This document shows positions 28,911-41,071 of a stretch of DNA of 64,000 bases, piece after piece (positions within the stretch are counted from its first letter, which is position 1; each line of letters starts with the position of its first letter). The position numbers and the translations under genes are program-made. Below the pieces are notes generated by a model. It saw only the letters and a list, made by a program, of their open reading frames with translations. It had not been told where the DNA came from and searched no databases. This DNA is from Hygrophila difformis (lineage: Eukaryota; Streptophyta; Magnoliopsida; Lamiales; Acanthaceae): positions 44,614,191 to 44,678,190 of the forward strand of contig JAOANR010000013.1 in the NCBI GenBank assembly GCA_030278955.1, in the 5' to 3' direction.

Positions 28911-31900
28911 CCCCCGTCAAGCGATGCGTGGGGTGGAGACCGACGCGAAGCTTGGAACGTAGAAAATCGAATGCAGGTCGGGGAAGACTCTTCGTGAAGA
29001 TGTCTGCGAGCTGCAGATGAGACGGTATGAACTGAGTGAGAACCTTGCCGCAGGAAACCAACTCTCGAACAAAGTGATAATCCAAATCAATATGCTTGGC
29101 ACGCTTATGAGCCACAGGATTCTGACTAAGGAAGACAACACTTTTGTTGTCACAAAGCAATGAAGGGCGAGACGAAGAGACAAATTTCAATTCACGCAGA
29201 AGATTGGTAAGCCACACTAATTCAGCAGCTGTGTTGGCCATTGCACGATACTCAGACTCACAGCTGGATCGAGCGATATTAGGTTGCTTCTTCGCACTCC
29301 AGGAAACAAGATTGCCACCAACAAAAATCGAGTAGCCATATGTCGATCGCCTAGTGTCGATACAGCGGGCCCAGTCAGCGTCTGAATAGCCTACAATGGA
29401 GGAATCCGCACGGCGAGTGAAAATGAGACCAAAATGAACAGTCCCCTTAACGTAACGGAGGATACGTTTGAGGGCGACAAAATGACTATCCGTAGGAGCC
29501 TGAAGGAACTGACTGACTTGATTGACAGCATAAGAAAGATCCGGCCGGGTGATGGTGAGATATTGAAGAGCACCGACGAGGGAGCGATACAAAGTGGGAT
29601 CAGGATACAGAGTTCCATCACGCACAAGGACCTCACCGGCAGAAAGAGGCGTGGCCACGGGCTTCACGTCCAACAGCTGGGCTCGCTTAAGAATGTCATG
29701 AGCGTACTTAGCCTGGCCAACGAAAATCCCATAAGATGTGTGAGTGACCTCCAAGCCGAGAAAATAACTAAGGCGACCCAGATCCTTGATAGCAAATTCC
29801 TTCCCGGTTCGAGAGATGAATTCCTGTAACAGCAACGGGTTGTCACCTGTAACAATAATATCATCAACATATAGCAAAAGAAAAACAGCAGAGGCGCCTC
29901 TATGGAAGTAAAATAAGGATGTATCGGCACGGCTCTGAGAGAAACCAGTCGAAAGAGATAACTGCTGAATCGCTGAAACCAGGCAAGTGGTGTCTGGCGA
30001 AGACCATACAGAGCCTTCTTAAGGCGACAAACATGAGACGGGAAGTGAGGATTTACAAAACCTGGAGGCTGTGCCATGAAAACTGGTTTGTCAAGAATAC
30101 CATTAAGAAAGGCGTTCTTGATATCAAGCTGATGCACCGACCATCGACGCATAACAGCAATTGCCAAAACAACTCGGACAGTGGCAGCACGGACAATAGG
30201 ACTAAAAGTGTGGTGGAAATCAGCACCGGGAACCTGAGTAAAACCCTGAGCCACAAGACGAGCTTTATGGCGTTCGACAGAACCATCAGCATGAAACTTG
30301 GTCCGAAAAACCCATTTAGAACCCACGACATTGGCACCAGCAGGTCTAGGGACGAGATCCCATGTGTTGTTGGAGTGAAGAGCATCTATTTCTTCTTGCA
30401 TGGCAGACAACCATACTGGAGATTTAGAAGCCGATTTAAAACCCTTAGGCTCGGAAGTGGCGACCAAGGAGGAGAGTAACGCCGTAGTGGACAAGTCGAC
30501 TGGATATCGAGGCTTGAAGATTCCAGCCTTTGACCGAGTGATCATGGGATGTGAGGAGATGAGAGGGAGCGTCGATGGTGAAGGTACCGGAGCCTGGGCA
30601 GCCGCATCCGTGAAAGGATTGGGAGCAGCAGGATCAAGGACATTATGGGGCGCAGGAGGCGCAGGATCCAACACCGGCGGTGGAGGATCATCCGAAGCAA
30701 GAGCTGGGGCCGGTGGTGCAACAGGAGGAATCTCGTCATCATCACAGAGAGAAGAAGAGGAAGGCCCCGAAGCTGGTTTCGGGGCGGCGCCGGAGGGGGC
30801 AGACGAAGGAGACCGGATCAAGGAATCCTCCAAAAAACCCACAATCGGCAGATCACGTGGAGAGGTTGGCGATGACCTGTGACGAAACGGAAAAAGAGAT
30901 TCATCAAACTGAGCATGTCTAGTGATATAAACCCGTGAAGATTCCACATCCAAACAGCGGAACCCCTTGTAAGAACTGCTGTACCCAAGAAAAACACAAG
31001 GTTTACTGCGTGGCGACAGTTTGTTAGCAGCATAATCTCGTAAATATGGAAACACACGGCATCCAAAGGGCCGAAAGAGAGCATAGTTGTGTATGGTGCC
31101 AAATAAAACCTCAAAGGGGGATTTATTTTGAAGAATGGACGAAGGCAGCCGATTGATAAGATATACATCAGTACAAAATGAATCAAACCAGTAAGAGCCA
31201 GGAAGATGGGAGTGAAACAGCATAGACAAACCCATTTCAGAGATGTGGCGATGCTTCCGTTCAGCACGACCATTCTGTTGTGGGGTGTATGGGCAAGACA
31301 GACGGTGATGAATGCCATGGGAGCTCATAAAATTCCGTACTTTATGATTAACAAATTCAGTCCCCCCGTCACTCTGAAAAAATTTTACCGTGCTGGAAAA
31401 CTGATTGCTTACAAACTGATGAAAACTCTTCAAAATAATAAAGAAATCAGATTTGGAGCGCAAAGGATATATCCAGGTAAATCGTGAAAAATCATCAACA
31501 AAAATCACATAATATTTATACCCATCAACAGTAGGGATTGGTGCCGGCCCCCACAAGTCACAATGAATAATCTCAAGAACACTAGATGCACGTTTCTCAT
31601 TCAAAGCAAAAGGCAAACGTTTGCTTTTAGCCATCTGGCAAGAAGAGCAAAGAGTAGGATCCGGTAACAAAGAAGAAACATGTAAATGTCCCAATTTATT
31701 TAACAATGAAATGACATCAAATGGGACATGCCCCAAACGCAAATGCCACAAAGAAAAGCTAGCTAATAATGAGTTATGTCGGATAGCAGCAACTAAAGCC
31801 GGAACACCACGATCAAGCAAATATAAACCTTGTCTACATCTGCCCTGTGCTAGGACCTTCTTTGTCTTTCGGTTCTGTATTGCAAAGCAGTTATTAGAAA

Positions 31901-32315
31901 AGACAACATCAACAGGAGAATCGACTGTCAGTTTGCTGATAGATAATAAGTTCTTAGTGATATGGGGAACCACAAGAACATCCAATAATTTAATATCAGG
32001 AGTTAAACTGCTTGAGCCAATATAAGAAATAGACAAGGATGAACCATTGCCAACAATAACAGAACCATTACCGGAGTATGCAGTAGCAGAATCAAGTGAA
32101 GCAGGCTGATTAGTCATATGAGCCGAAGCGCCTGAGTCAAGATACCAATCCGACGGGTTGAGACGGCAGGAGGCGTTGAAAGCATTGACAAGTGGAGCAG
32201 GAGATGCTTGTTGCAGCAGACGAATGTACTGAGGACACTTATCAGCGTAATGTTCCTCGCGACAAATCTGACAGCGTGGCGTGAAGTGGCGGCCACCCCG
32301 ACCACGACCTGAACC
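28870..32315 (-). pseudogene. Copia-2 zinc knuckle and pol, one frameshift
   Basis: The minus strand reads a Gag-end zinc knuckle CQICREEHYADKC (near 32268-32230, a CX2CX3HX4C variant), protease with DSGASAHM, integrase (HLRLGH..CSSCQ; HCDLWGPAP; SDGGTEF; TPQQNGRAERKH), a Pro/Ala-rich linker, then reverse transcriptase (ARLVAQGFTQ, LYGLRQT). A single-base frameshift near 29944-29947 precedes the catalytic YVDD, and the remaining RT and RNase H continue in another frame from about 29877 to 28870 (SDADWA, ESEYRAMA, LADIFTKSLP). The frameshift disables full-length Pol. Confidence 0.9.
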
Positions 32316-33128
32316 CTACCGAGACCCATTGGAAATGCCCCCGCGAGCCTGCAGGCGACCAGGGTAAGAAGAACCGCCGCTGGAGTGGCGGCCACCGTGT
32401 GGCTGCTGCTGTGGGGTATCGCGGTCAGCAGCAAAGGCATCAATCGGAGCAGAAGGCCCCTCCATGGACCGAAGCATGGATTCAAATTGCTTGGCCTGGT
32501 GAAGCAAATCCCGAAAACCAGGCATCGGGCTGAGAGCAAGGCGGATGTCGGCAAAAGAGGAAAAGGATAAACCGAGGCCGCGCAAGAACCAATGAGATTT
32601 GTCGGAGGGATCCACGGGCTTACCAATGGCAGAAAGTTGATCACACAATGTCTTGAATTTTCGACCATACTCATCCACGGACATATCAGACTTGCGGAGG
32701 GAGAGAAGCTCCTCGCGCAATTGGTGCGTGCGAGAGGCCGAGGAGTCCGAGAAGGCGGCCTGCAAGGTTGTCTAGGCGGCACGGGCAGTGGTGCATTCAA
32801 TGACTTCGGACATGGCCTCCGGGGACAAGGACGTCCAGATGACAGAAAGGAGTTTGCGATCTTTAGAACGCCATGAGAGATAGGCGGGGTTGGGAGTGAC
32901 CACACCATCGGCAGCGGCGATGGTGGCTTCCAGTGAAGCGGTCGTTCCATCATGGAGACCATCAAGGTCATAGCACTCGACCATATGGAGGATTCGACGA
33001 TGCCAAACCAGGTATGTGGTGGAGTCGAGTTTCACCGGAACCATGTTGATCATCGTATTAACAGGAAGAGAATCAGAGGCTGGAGGAGGGGTGGGAAGAG
33101 TAGTGGCGGCAGGAGTAGGGTTTGCCAT
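32316..33128 (-). pseudogene. Copia-2 gag, two nonsense codons
   Basis: Likely start at 33128 (MANPTPAATT; the longer in-frame start lies next to the primer-binding region). The first segment runs to a TAG near 32773, and the second to a stop at about 32316 just before the zinc knuckle. Content is typical UBN2-like Copia Gag (YLVWHRRIL, LSVIWTSLSPE, MSVDEYGRKFKTL). The flanking frames continue in register, so the stops look like point mutations. Confidence 0.88.
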
Positions 33129-33192
33129 GGAGAAAGAAAAGAAAAGAAAGAACGATGCAGAAGCGAAAGGATCGTTCAAAAATCTGATACCA

Positions 33193-33366
33193 TGTGAATA
33201 ATGGAATAGGATTCACCTTACTAGCGGTGATCCTCAAGACTTGTATTTATAAAGAGTATGTTACAATGTATAACAACTTCCCATAACAAGAGGGAAAACA
33301 AATCAATAAATCCCTAATTACAACTCTAAGTATATGGAAAAGATATGCTATCTATTTCCCTTATTA
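33193..33366 (-). repeat. Copia-2 5' LTR (right)
   Basis: 174 bp with the tRNA-Met primer-binding site directly on its inner side at about 33183-33192. Confidence 0.92.
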
Positions 33367-33392
33367 GTATGATCACATAGTTTTATAATATA

Positions 33393-33651
33393 CTTCCTCT
33401 GTTTTTTAAAGATAGCTACGGACCCACCCAGCACGCAGTCTAATGCACATTTTAAACCATTAATAACTAAAATTCGGTACAAGTAAAAATTCTTAAAGTT
33501 CGATATTTAAAAACTACAAGACGAGACGAATCTAACAAGATCTCACTTAGCTATATTTTAACTTATATAACCATGATAAAACTTAAAGTCAAAGTATATG
33601 AGTGAACAGTACCAATTTATCAAACGTAGCTAACAAAAAAAATGGAGGGAG
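33393..33651. mobile_element. MITE, CTTCCTCCGT family, nested copy
   Basis: 259 bp, CTTCCTCTGTTTTTTAAA at the left and inverted AAATGGAGGGAG at the right, flanked by TA. The reverse core ACGAATCTAACAAGATCTCA is exact. It sits inside the right part of an older MITE of the same family. Confidence 0.8.
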
Positions 33652-33730
33652 TATATTTTATATACTAATATTTTATTGTACATAAATGAGACAGAGGAAC
33701 TAGCATTTATGTAAAGTGAGAGACAATATA

Positions 33731-34959
33731 GGAAAAAAAAGATAAAATAGTCATTTTTCTTTTCAAAAAATTCAAATCAGTCCTTTTTCTATTTTATTAC
33801 CAAAACAGTCCTCTACAAATGCTAATTATGTCCAAATAAATCCTTTTTTCACTAATTATATTCTAATTGCTGACGTGGCAAGGGTTTTAATTTAAACATG
33901 ACACGTGTGCATAATATTAGTCATTTTTCTTTTATCTTTTGCCAATTCAGTCCTAAACTTTTATTTTGTTCTATTTAGTCCTCTACCCCAATCACTCATT
34001 TTTATATTAATTGGCATCAAACCTTTCAAATTATTTCATTTTAGGCCCATAATCTTAAATTTTTTATTATTACTAATACATTTATCAAATAAATGCCCAA
34101 CATACTTCCGTAAATAAAATTAAATACCAAACCTCATACATTGGGTTTGACCGCCTTGTTACCGGGTCTTCGAAGTTCCGAATTTTACGGACTCTCTCTA
34201 ACCACCCGACCGTAACGATGGTTCATTGGTTCTGGTTTCCTTCAGCAACAATCAGCACAATCATACTTTGTGGACAATAAAATTCAGGCTATTTTTTAAA
34301 TATTTTTAATAATATTAATATTTTTCAATAAAACCAAGGCTTCCTGTATCCATAACCTTCCAAAAATTCAAGTTAAATCATTTACTCAAATATTGCTACA
34401 TCCTAAGGTAGGACGCAAAGTAAGATTCTGTTGATTGTTACTGAAGGAAACCAAAACCAATGAACAATCGGTTGCGGTCGAGTGGTTATTAGAGAGAGTC
34501 CGTAAAATTTCGGTACTTGAAAGACCCGATAACAAAGCAGTCAAACCCAATATATGAGGTTTGGTGTTTAATTTTATTTATGAAAGTATGTTGTGCATTT
34601 ATTTGATAAATGGATTAGTAATAATAAAAAATTTAAGATTCTGGGCCTAAAATGAAATAATTTAAAATGTTTGAGGCCAATTAATATAAAAATGAGTGAT
34701 TGGGGTAGAGGACTAAATAGAACAAAATAAAAGTTTAGGACTGAATTGGCAAAAGATAAAAGAAAAAGGACTAATATTATGCACACGTGTCAGGTTTAAA
34801 TTAAAACCCTTGCCACGTCAGCAATTAGAATATAATTAGTGAAAAAAGGACTGATTTGGACATAATTAGCATTTGTAGAGGACTGTTTTGGTAATAAAAT
34901 AGAAAAAGGACTGATTTGAATTTTTTGAAAAGAAAAAGGACTATTTTATCTTTTTTTCC
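33731..34959. mobile_element. Mutator-like foldback MITE, copy B
   Basis: 1229 bp with an exact 9-bp duplication GACAATATA (33722-33730 and 34960-34968). Long inverted arms and the same centre as copy A, in the same orientation. The two copies differ by scattered substitutions and small indels. No transposase. Confidence 0.87.
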
Positions 34960-34968
34960 GACAATATA

Positions 34969-35319
34969 GTAAAAATATAGCATTATTAATTTCCATTGAA
35001 ATCGATAATCCTTTTCCTCAAAATGAATGATTGCCTATTCTACCTACGCCTATACCTTTATTAATAATCCCCACCTTATTATTATTATTATTATAAAAAA
35101 AAAATCCTGTGTTTTTTCCTTAAAATTAAACATTAATCGGTTTTTCCCCGTTCAACTCTAATCTTTTTTGTTTTGTGTAAATGGGGGGGGGGGGGGGGGG
35201 GGCAAAATGGGGGGGGGCAAAATGTAAAATTGAACAGTAATGATTACTTTATTGGTTTGTGTAAACGAATGGAGGGAGCAGTATGAATTACTATCAAGTA
35301 TGCATAAACGACAACAGCA

Positions 35320-35351
<32 letters not shown>

Positions 35352-35400
35352 GAGAGAGAGACACTAGTAGTTTCCTAGTGCGGTTCCAGCAGCCAACATC
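34969..35400. repeat. Low-complexity tract: G runs, (TA)n, (GA)n
   Basis: Contains a run of 20 G at 35183-35202 and another of 9 G at 35209-35217, then (TA)n at about 35320-35348 followed by a short GA repeat. It lies upstream of the galactosyltransferase transcript. No gene is present. Confidence 0.8.
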
Positions 35401-36486
35401 CATCGATTGCTGCTGCTTTAATGGCGCACGGAGAGCTTATTACTAGTACTAGTTCTTTGATTCACTAGAATTAATTAATTTGAGCTAATCATTATCCATC
35501 TGGAGACTGCAGCTGGAATTCAGCGTACACTTGGACGACTCTAGTCTAGTTCTAGTGCAAACGACTCGGATTTTGCGCTCTGTGTTTTTTTCTAGCTCTA
35601 GATCGACGCCTCCGATTGGAGCTGCCACCAGGTACAACTTCTGTTTTCGAGTTTATGATGTATTATGAACGAGCTTTCTGAGATAATTTTTTTAGTGTAA
35701 TGCTGCTCGATCTGTGCGGTGTGAATCTGTCGGCGTGAAGTAGGTTTTTGTTGTTCATGTTGTGGATAATGAGGTGGAATTAAGCTGCGTGCTTTGAGTT
35801 ATGAGGCGATAAGAATTTGAATTGAGTAGTTTTGGAGGTTAAAATTTTGTATTGGAGAAGTGCTGTAGCTCGGAATTGTTGGGCGAAATGGGAAATAGTG
35901 GTTTTCTGTTTGTTATTTCTTGATATGTGACTTTTGTCGAACTTAGTAATTCGCTGTGAGAAACTGAGACTGAGATCTGAAAGAAATCACATGATCTGTG
36001 CCTTCACTTGCTTATGGTTGTTTTATCATTTTCACTGATTAGGATCTGTATCCAAGTAGGATCAGACCAGGAGGTACTCTTATGTAGAGTTTCCATTTCG
36101 AGTTCCGACTCTTAGTGTTTGCGACTTTTAGGGACTGCAGGGGTGACCAATTTTTGGTTATGATGAATGAAGTTTTGGACCTTCTAAAAGTTGGGGGAAA
36201 AGGGTAGTGCAGCAAATAAAGGCTATGATTTGTATCATTATTGTTTTACCATTTTGATCTTTGCAATTGCATTTATGTTTATGATTTTGAAACTATGTGT
36301 TTTGCTCCTCTGGTTATAATACTCTAGTAACTCAGGTTATTGAATTCATTCCTCTAAAGAACTTCAGTGTTGACCTCAGTTTCGTCAATTTCATTTTACT
36401 ACTGTTTTCTTGTTCAGAAAATCCATTTCCTCTATCACAAGCCCCCATGTGAGTGCAGTGTAGGCAGCTGCAGTTAATGAGAAGAA

Positions 36487-39318
36487 ATGAAGAAATGCTA
36501 TGGTGGTGTTTTAACCACATCTTTTTTGATGCTGTTAGTTCTGGGATATTATGTAATTAAAAATCCCGTCAATGAAAGTTATTTCCCCAGTCCCGTGATC
36601 TTCAATGGAACCAATCCTCTTGAGTGGATAAATGCTGGTGCACCACCAGCACTTCGAAATCCGGAACATGCTTCTCAAGTGATCTCTAGTGAAGTCATTG
36701 TAGCCGAACTCTTTGCTCAAAGGAACTTCTCAAAGGAAGAACTGGGTTCTTTGCAAACATGGAACCATTTGAAAATTTTGGTTGCACGTGCTCAGGGCTT
36801 GCCCAATGCTGCTGAAGCAATTAAGGAAGCTGGTGTTGCATGGAAAAATCTTATTACCTCTGTTGAAGAAGAAAAACTTCAAAGCAATGGAAGTACACCA
36901 AAGAGAGGGAAAGAGAAACAGTGTCCACACTTTCTTAGGAAAATGAATGCCTCAGAATTAAATGACAATGGCTTCAAGATGTGGATTCCTTGTGGCTTAA
37001 CTCAAGGTTCTTCTATCACATTCATTGGCATTCCTAATGGCCTTCTTGGAAATTTCCGAATAGACTTGACTGGCGAACCATTGCCGGGGGAGCCAGATCC
37101 CCCTATAATTTTGCACTATAATGTTAGACTCCATGGTGATAAAATAACTGAGGATCCTGTAATTGTTCAAAACACATGGACCATTGCACATGACTGGGGT
37201 GAAGAGGACCGTTGCCCATCTCCTGACTCAGAAACAGAAAACAATAAGAAAGGTATAGCCACTCCATCTCTTTCGTAACAGTTACGATTCCAATTGGAAT
37301 TTGGTTTGTATGCATATATGTGGCTCACTTCTTTGGAAGCTTTTCAATGCATTAACGGTTATTATTGAATCTTGTATATGTGCTTATCTTTGCTCAATTT
37401 ACCCCTTTTTTTCCCCAACAATTGCTGTCATAACTCTTCTGGTTGAAAAACTAGTTATAGTTCACGGATGGATGAAGAAACACTTTATTCAACTTTATAT
37501 GTCAAAATTTTTCTTTTACCCTGTATCCTTCGGTATTGACTTGATGCCCATAATTGTGTCTGCTGTCAGTTGATGATCTGGACCAGTGCAATGAGTTGGT
37601 GGGTAAAGAGAGTAATCAGACTGTCAAAGCTAACTGGCTCGCCCATGGATCATCAAAGATGTCTATGGTGCGTGATGAGAAGCCAGTGAAGTACTTTCCT
37701 TTTCGGCAACACAATCTTTTTGTTGCTACAATTAGAGTTGGTACGGAAGGAATCCAAATGACAGTGGATGGAAAGCACATAACTTCATTCGCTTTTCGTG
37801 AAGTAATCTCTCATACCTCTCTTCTGAACCCATCCACTCAAAATTACTAAATTCCATATTTGTTTAACTCAGATATGATGCTATTGAGATCTTTCTATGT
37901 CAACTTTATGCAGACTTTAGAGCCATGGCTCGTTAGTGATGTGAGAATTTCAGGAGACATAAATTTGATCTCTGTTGTTGCAAGTGGCCTACCAACATCA
38001 GAAGACTTGGACCATACAGTTGACTTGGATAGTCTTAAAGCCGTTCCAATTCATCCTCAAAGACATCTGGACCTTTTTGTTGGAATTTTTTCCACTGCCA
38101 ACAATTTCAGACGTAGAATGGCAGTCCGGAGATCTTGGATGCAATATCCTGAAGTGCGTTCAGCAAAGTTAGCAGTTCGTTTCTTTGTTGGCCTGGTAAG
38201 TTATGTGGGCAAACATACATTTCCTGTTACAGAAGCATGCTTTCATGTATCATAATTAAAACTTGCAGCAGACGTCTTTTATTAACTCATTGGTTCATAC
38301 TGAATCTGAAATATGTAGCATAAGAACCAGAGGGTGAATGAGGAGCTTTGGAATGAGGCAAGGACATACGGTGACATCCAGCTGATGCCTTTTGTTGACT
38401 ACTACAGTCTCATCTCATGGAAGACAATAGCCATCTGTATCTTTGGGGTAAATCCTCTCACCTTCTGTGCTAGCTAGCATATTAAGTTATGCCATTACCC
38501 TTTAGTCCTTTACCCATTTCCTAACTGCCTTAATCTCTTAACCAGACCGAGGTGGTTTCTGCTAAGTTCATCATGAAGACAGATGACGATGCATTTGTTC
38601 GTATAGATGAAATCTTGAATTCTTTAAGAAGCACAAAAGCAACGTACGGTCTGCTCTATGGCCTCATCAATACAGACTCCAAGCCTGACAGGAATCCTGA
38701 GAGCAAGTGGTATATTAGTCCTGAGGTACCTCTCTTCTCCAACCAGGCTTCATTTTTGCTTTTATTTCTATAAAAGAAGTATATACTGAGTAAGAAGAAT
38801 GCTTGAGTCCCTTCGTCTTGCTAAATTATAAATATTGTTAAGCTTCTTTAAAAAAAATTCTATTAACAGTTTTACATATAAACTTCTTCAAGGAATGGCC
38901 AGATGATGCATATCCACCTTGGGCACATGGTCCAGGATATGTTGTGTCAAGTGATATTGCAAAGACCGTCTCCAAGAAATACAAAAAGGGCCGTTTGAAG
39001 GTAATTAACTGGTGATTGGGCAAATGTTAATATCTGTAATTTCCAGTAAGGAGGACATGTATTTTACTTATATACACCATAACACTATAAATCACCCTAC
39101 TATTTCAGATATTCAAGCTCGAGGATGTTGCAATGGGAATCTGGATTGCAGATATGCAAAAGAAGGGGTTAAAAGTGAGATACGAGAATGATGGACGGAT
39201 TATAAACGATGGATGTAAAGATGGTTACGTCGTTGCCCATTACCAAGGCCCCAGAGAGCTACTTTGTTTGTGGCAGAAGATTCAAGAGAAGAAACACGCC
39301 AATTGCTGTGGCGATTAA
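36487..39318 (+). CDS. Galectin-domain beta-1,3-galactosyltransferase (GT31), Hyp O-galactosyltransferase-like
   Basis: Seven exons: 36487-37252, 37570-37802, 37914-38195, 38319-38447, 38546-38725, 38893-39000, 39109-39318. They total 1908 nt, giving 635 aa. A type II membrane anchor lies at about residues 8-24 after a short basic N-terminus, then a stem, then a galectin-type lectin domain (roughly 160-340), then the GT31 catalytic domain. The catalytic part shows [10 protein letters not shown] (384-393), RRSW (405-408), KTDDDAFV with the DDD metal-binding site (483-485) and an EDVAMGIW motif (571-578). Plant GT31 enzymes with an N-terminal galectin domain are Golgi galactosyltransferases; the GALT2-6 group adds the first galactose to hydroxyproline of arabinogalactan proteins. 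A 5'-UTR intron starting near 35631 is likely. The frame is intact. The exact GALT member cannot be fixed by eye. Confidence 0.93.
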
Positions 39319-39825
39319 TTCATTTCATTAATTCGTTTGTGCTCATTAACATGTCAAAGGGGCTACTCGGAACAGAACTCATCAACAAATAACCAAACAC
39401 GTCGAAAACATCTGATCATCGGCTAAGTTGGAACCACATGTAGAAATTTTTTGAGGTCTACTAGCTTAGGGGAGTATATGACATAGGTGAAGTAGATGCC
39501 GGGATGTTAGTATATGTATGTATAAAGAGCAGATATATGTGAGCCATATTTCTGTATGGCTCAATCAATATTTTGGGCAGAATAAGGATTTAGAATTTGG
39601 TATGTATAGAGGGAAATCTAATATGTCCGTGTGCCATCATTGTTGTGAAAAATGCTTCCATGGCTGACTAGTTAGTGATGGTCGTGTGGTTAAAGTTGGG
39701 TTGCAGAGCAGAGCGCCAAAGTAACAAGGTTCGATTCTCCACTTTCTTATTATGATTATTATTATTAGTTCATTTTGAAAATATGCTACCGTAGCTTTAG
39801 CTTGTAATCTTCCTAGAGGCATGTG
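39319..39825. other. 3' flank of the galactosyltransferase
   Basis: 3' UTR and intergenic DNA. A GGTTCGATTCTCC motif near 39729 looks like a pol III B box but lacks a convincing A box or duplication, so no RNA gene is called. Confidence 0.5.
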
Positions 39826-39833
39826 AGTGGGGG

Positions 39834-40740
39834 TAGGGATGATTAACGAGTAGTGCTACTCGTGCTCGACTCGGGACTCGGCTCGAAAAAAATTCGAATC
39901 GTACTCGACTATCGCTATTCGACTCCAGCTCGAACTCGAGCTCGAGCTCGCATCAAGTCGAGCTCGACTCGAAATCGACTCGAGTATTTGAGCTCGACTG
40001 AGCTCGACTCGACTCGATAATACCATTAACACACATTTTAATTAATCTTCGTTTCATACTTTCCCTCACAGTCCACTCTATTTTCTATTAGAAAAAATAT
40101 ACTTCCTCCGTTTTTTTTGTTAGCTACATTTGACATTTTGCTACTGTTCACTCATATACTTTGACTTAAAGTTTTATCATGGTTATATAAGTTCAAATAT
40201 AGTCAAGTGAGATCTTGTTAGATTCGTCTCGTCTTGTAGTTTTAAAATATCGAACTTTTAGAATTTACTTCCTCTAAAATATCTAAACAAGGAAAAATAG
40301 TCATTCTGTGAATTTTCAGTCTCGTCTCGTTTCGTGCTGGGTGGGTCCGTGGTAATCTTTAAAATATCTAAACAAGGAAAAATAGACATTCTAAAAAATT
40401 TAAATATATTTTTAAAGAATTTTAGTTCTATCTTTAGTTGTACGATAATCAACACAATATTTAAGTATCAAATTAAATTGTGTCTTTTAGGCTATGATAA
40501 AAATTCTAAATCAAATGTTAAGAAAAATAAAATAAATTCATACTTAAGCTACAAATTCAAGCTCGAGCTTAGCAAAAAAAGAACACGCCAACTACTCGAA
40601 CTTGAACTCGAACTCGATGATACTCGAGATCGAACTCGACTTGATGATACTCGAGCTCGAGCTCGAACTTGAATATATGTTGTCAAGCTCAAGCTCAAGT
40701 ACCATGATACTCGAGCTCGACTCGACTCGATATCACCCTA
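39834..40740. mobile_element. hAT-like MITE with CTCGA-rich subterminal regions
   Basis: 907 bp. The ends are TAGGGATGATTAACGAG and, reversed, TAGGGTGATATCGAG. The 8-bp flanks are AGTGGGGG and AGTGGGGT, an imperfect duplication of hAT length. Both subterminal stretches (about 39865-40020 and 40560-40735) are dense tandem CTCGA/GAGCT words. The centre contains a nested MITE at about 40102-40362. No transposase frame. Confidence 0.75.
40102..40362. mobile_element. MITE, CTTCCTCCGT family, nested in hAT element (rearranged)
   Basis: Starts CTTCCTCCGTTTTTTTTG after TA and has the core GAGATCTTGTTAGATTCGTC. The right part is rearranged: a ~20-bp segment (AATATCTAAACAAGGAAAAA) occurs twice about 90 bp apart, suggesting a further small insertion. 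The right end is uncertain. Confidence 0.6.
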
Positions 40741-40748
40741 AGTGGGGT

Positions 40749-41071
40749 AGTTATAGAGATATGCATGCAAAAACCAATAAAGCGAGAAAAATAAATTAAT
40801 GAGATGGAATTCTTTATATATTTACTCCGTATGATATAATTGCACTTTTGCATAGGATTTATTATTAATTGAGTAACTTTGAGTAAATTTTTAAAGTAAT
40901 TATATAAGATAAAATATACTCAAGTGAAATTTTATTATATTCGCTAGTTTAAAATATTAATTTTGTATAATTTTAAATTATATAGCTTGAGCAATTAAGA
41001 TTTAAATACGATTGCATGAAAAATAGAGATAGTAGTATATCTTTTCTCCATGTCTTGTTTATATAGAAGTA
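40749..41071. other. Intergenic with a degraded MITE copy
   Basis: From about 40826 (ACTCCGTATGATATAATTGC) to about 41036 the sequence follows the local MITE family loosely, with a weakened core near 40920-40950. No gene. Confidence 0.45.

Larger units (their letters stand above)
28737..33366 (-). mobile_element. Copia-2: LTR retrotransposon with short LTRs, decayed
   Basis: 4630 bp, reading leftward. The 174-bp LTRs (28737-28910 and 33193-33366) differ at about three positions and run TGTGAATAA..CTTATTA, so one terminus is TA rather than CA. A 5-bp target duplication GTATG lies at 28732-28736 and 33367-33371. The primer-binding site beside the right LTR reads TGGTATCAGA on the minus strand, matching initiator tRNA-Met. 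The polypurine tract (GACGGGGG) abuts the left LTR. Gag and pol carry two stops and a frameshift. Confidence 0.93.

Noticed and set aside
29434..31487. Several plus-strand open frames of 90-190 codons opposite Copia-2
   Set aside because: They are antisense shadows of the minus-strand pol frame, with biased composition and no family content.
39700..39745. Possible tRNA or SINE from a GGTTCGATTCTCC B box
   Set aside because: No cloverleaf folds around it by eye, no A box at proper distance and no direct repeats.
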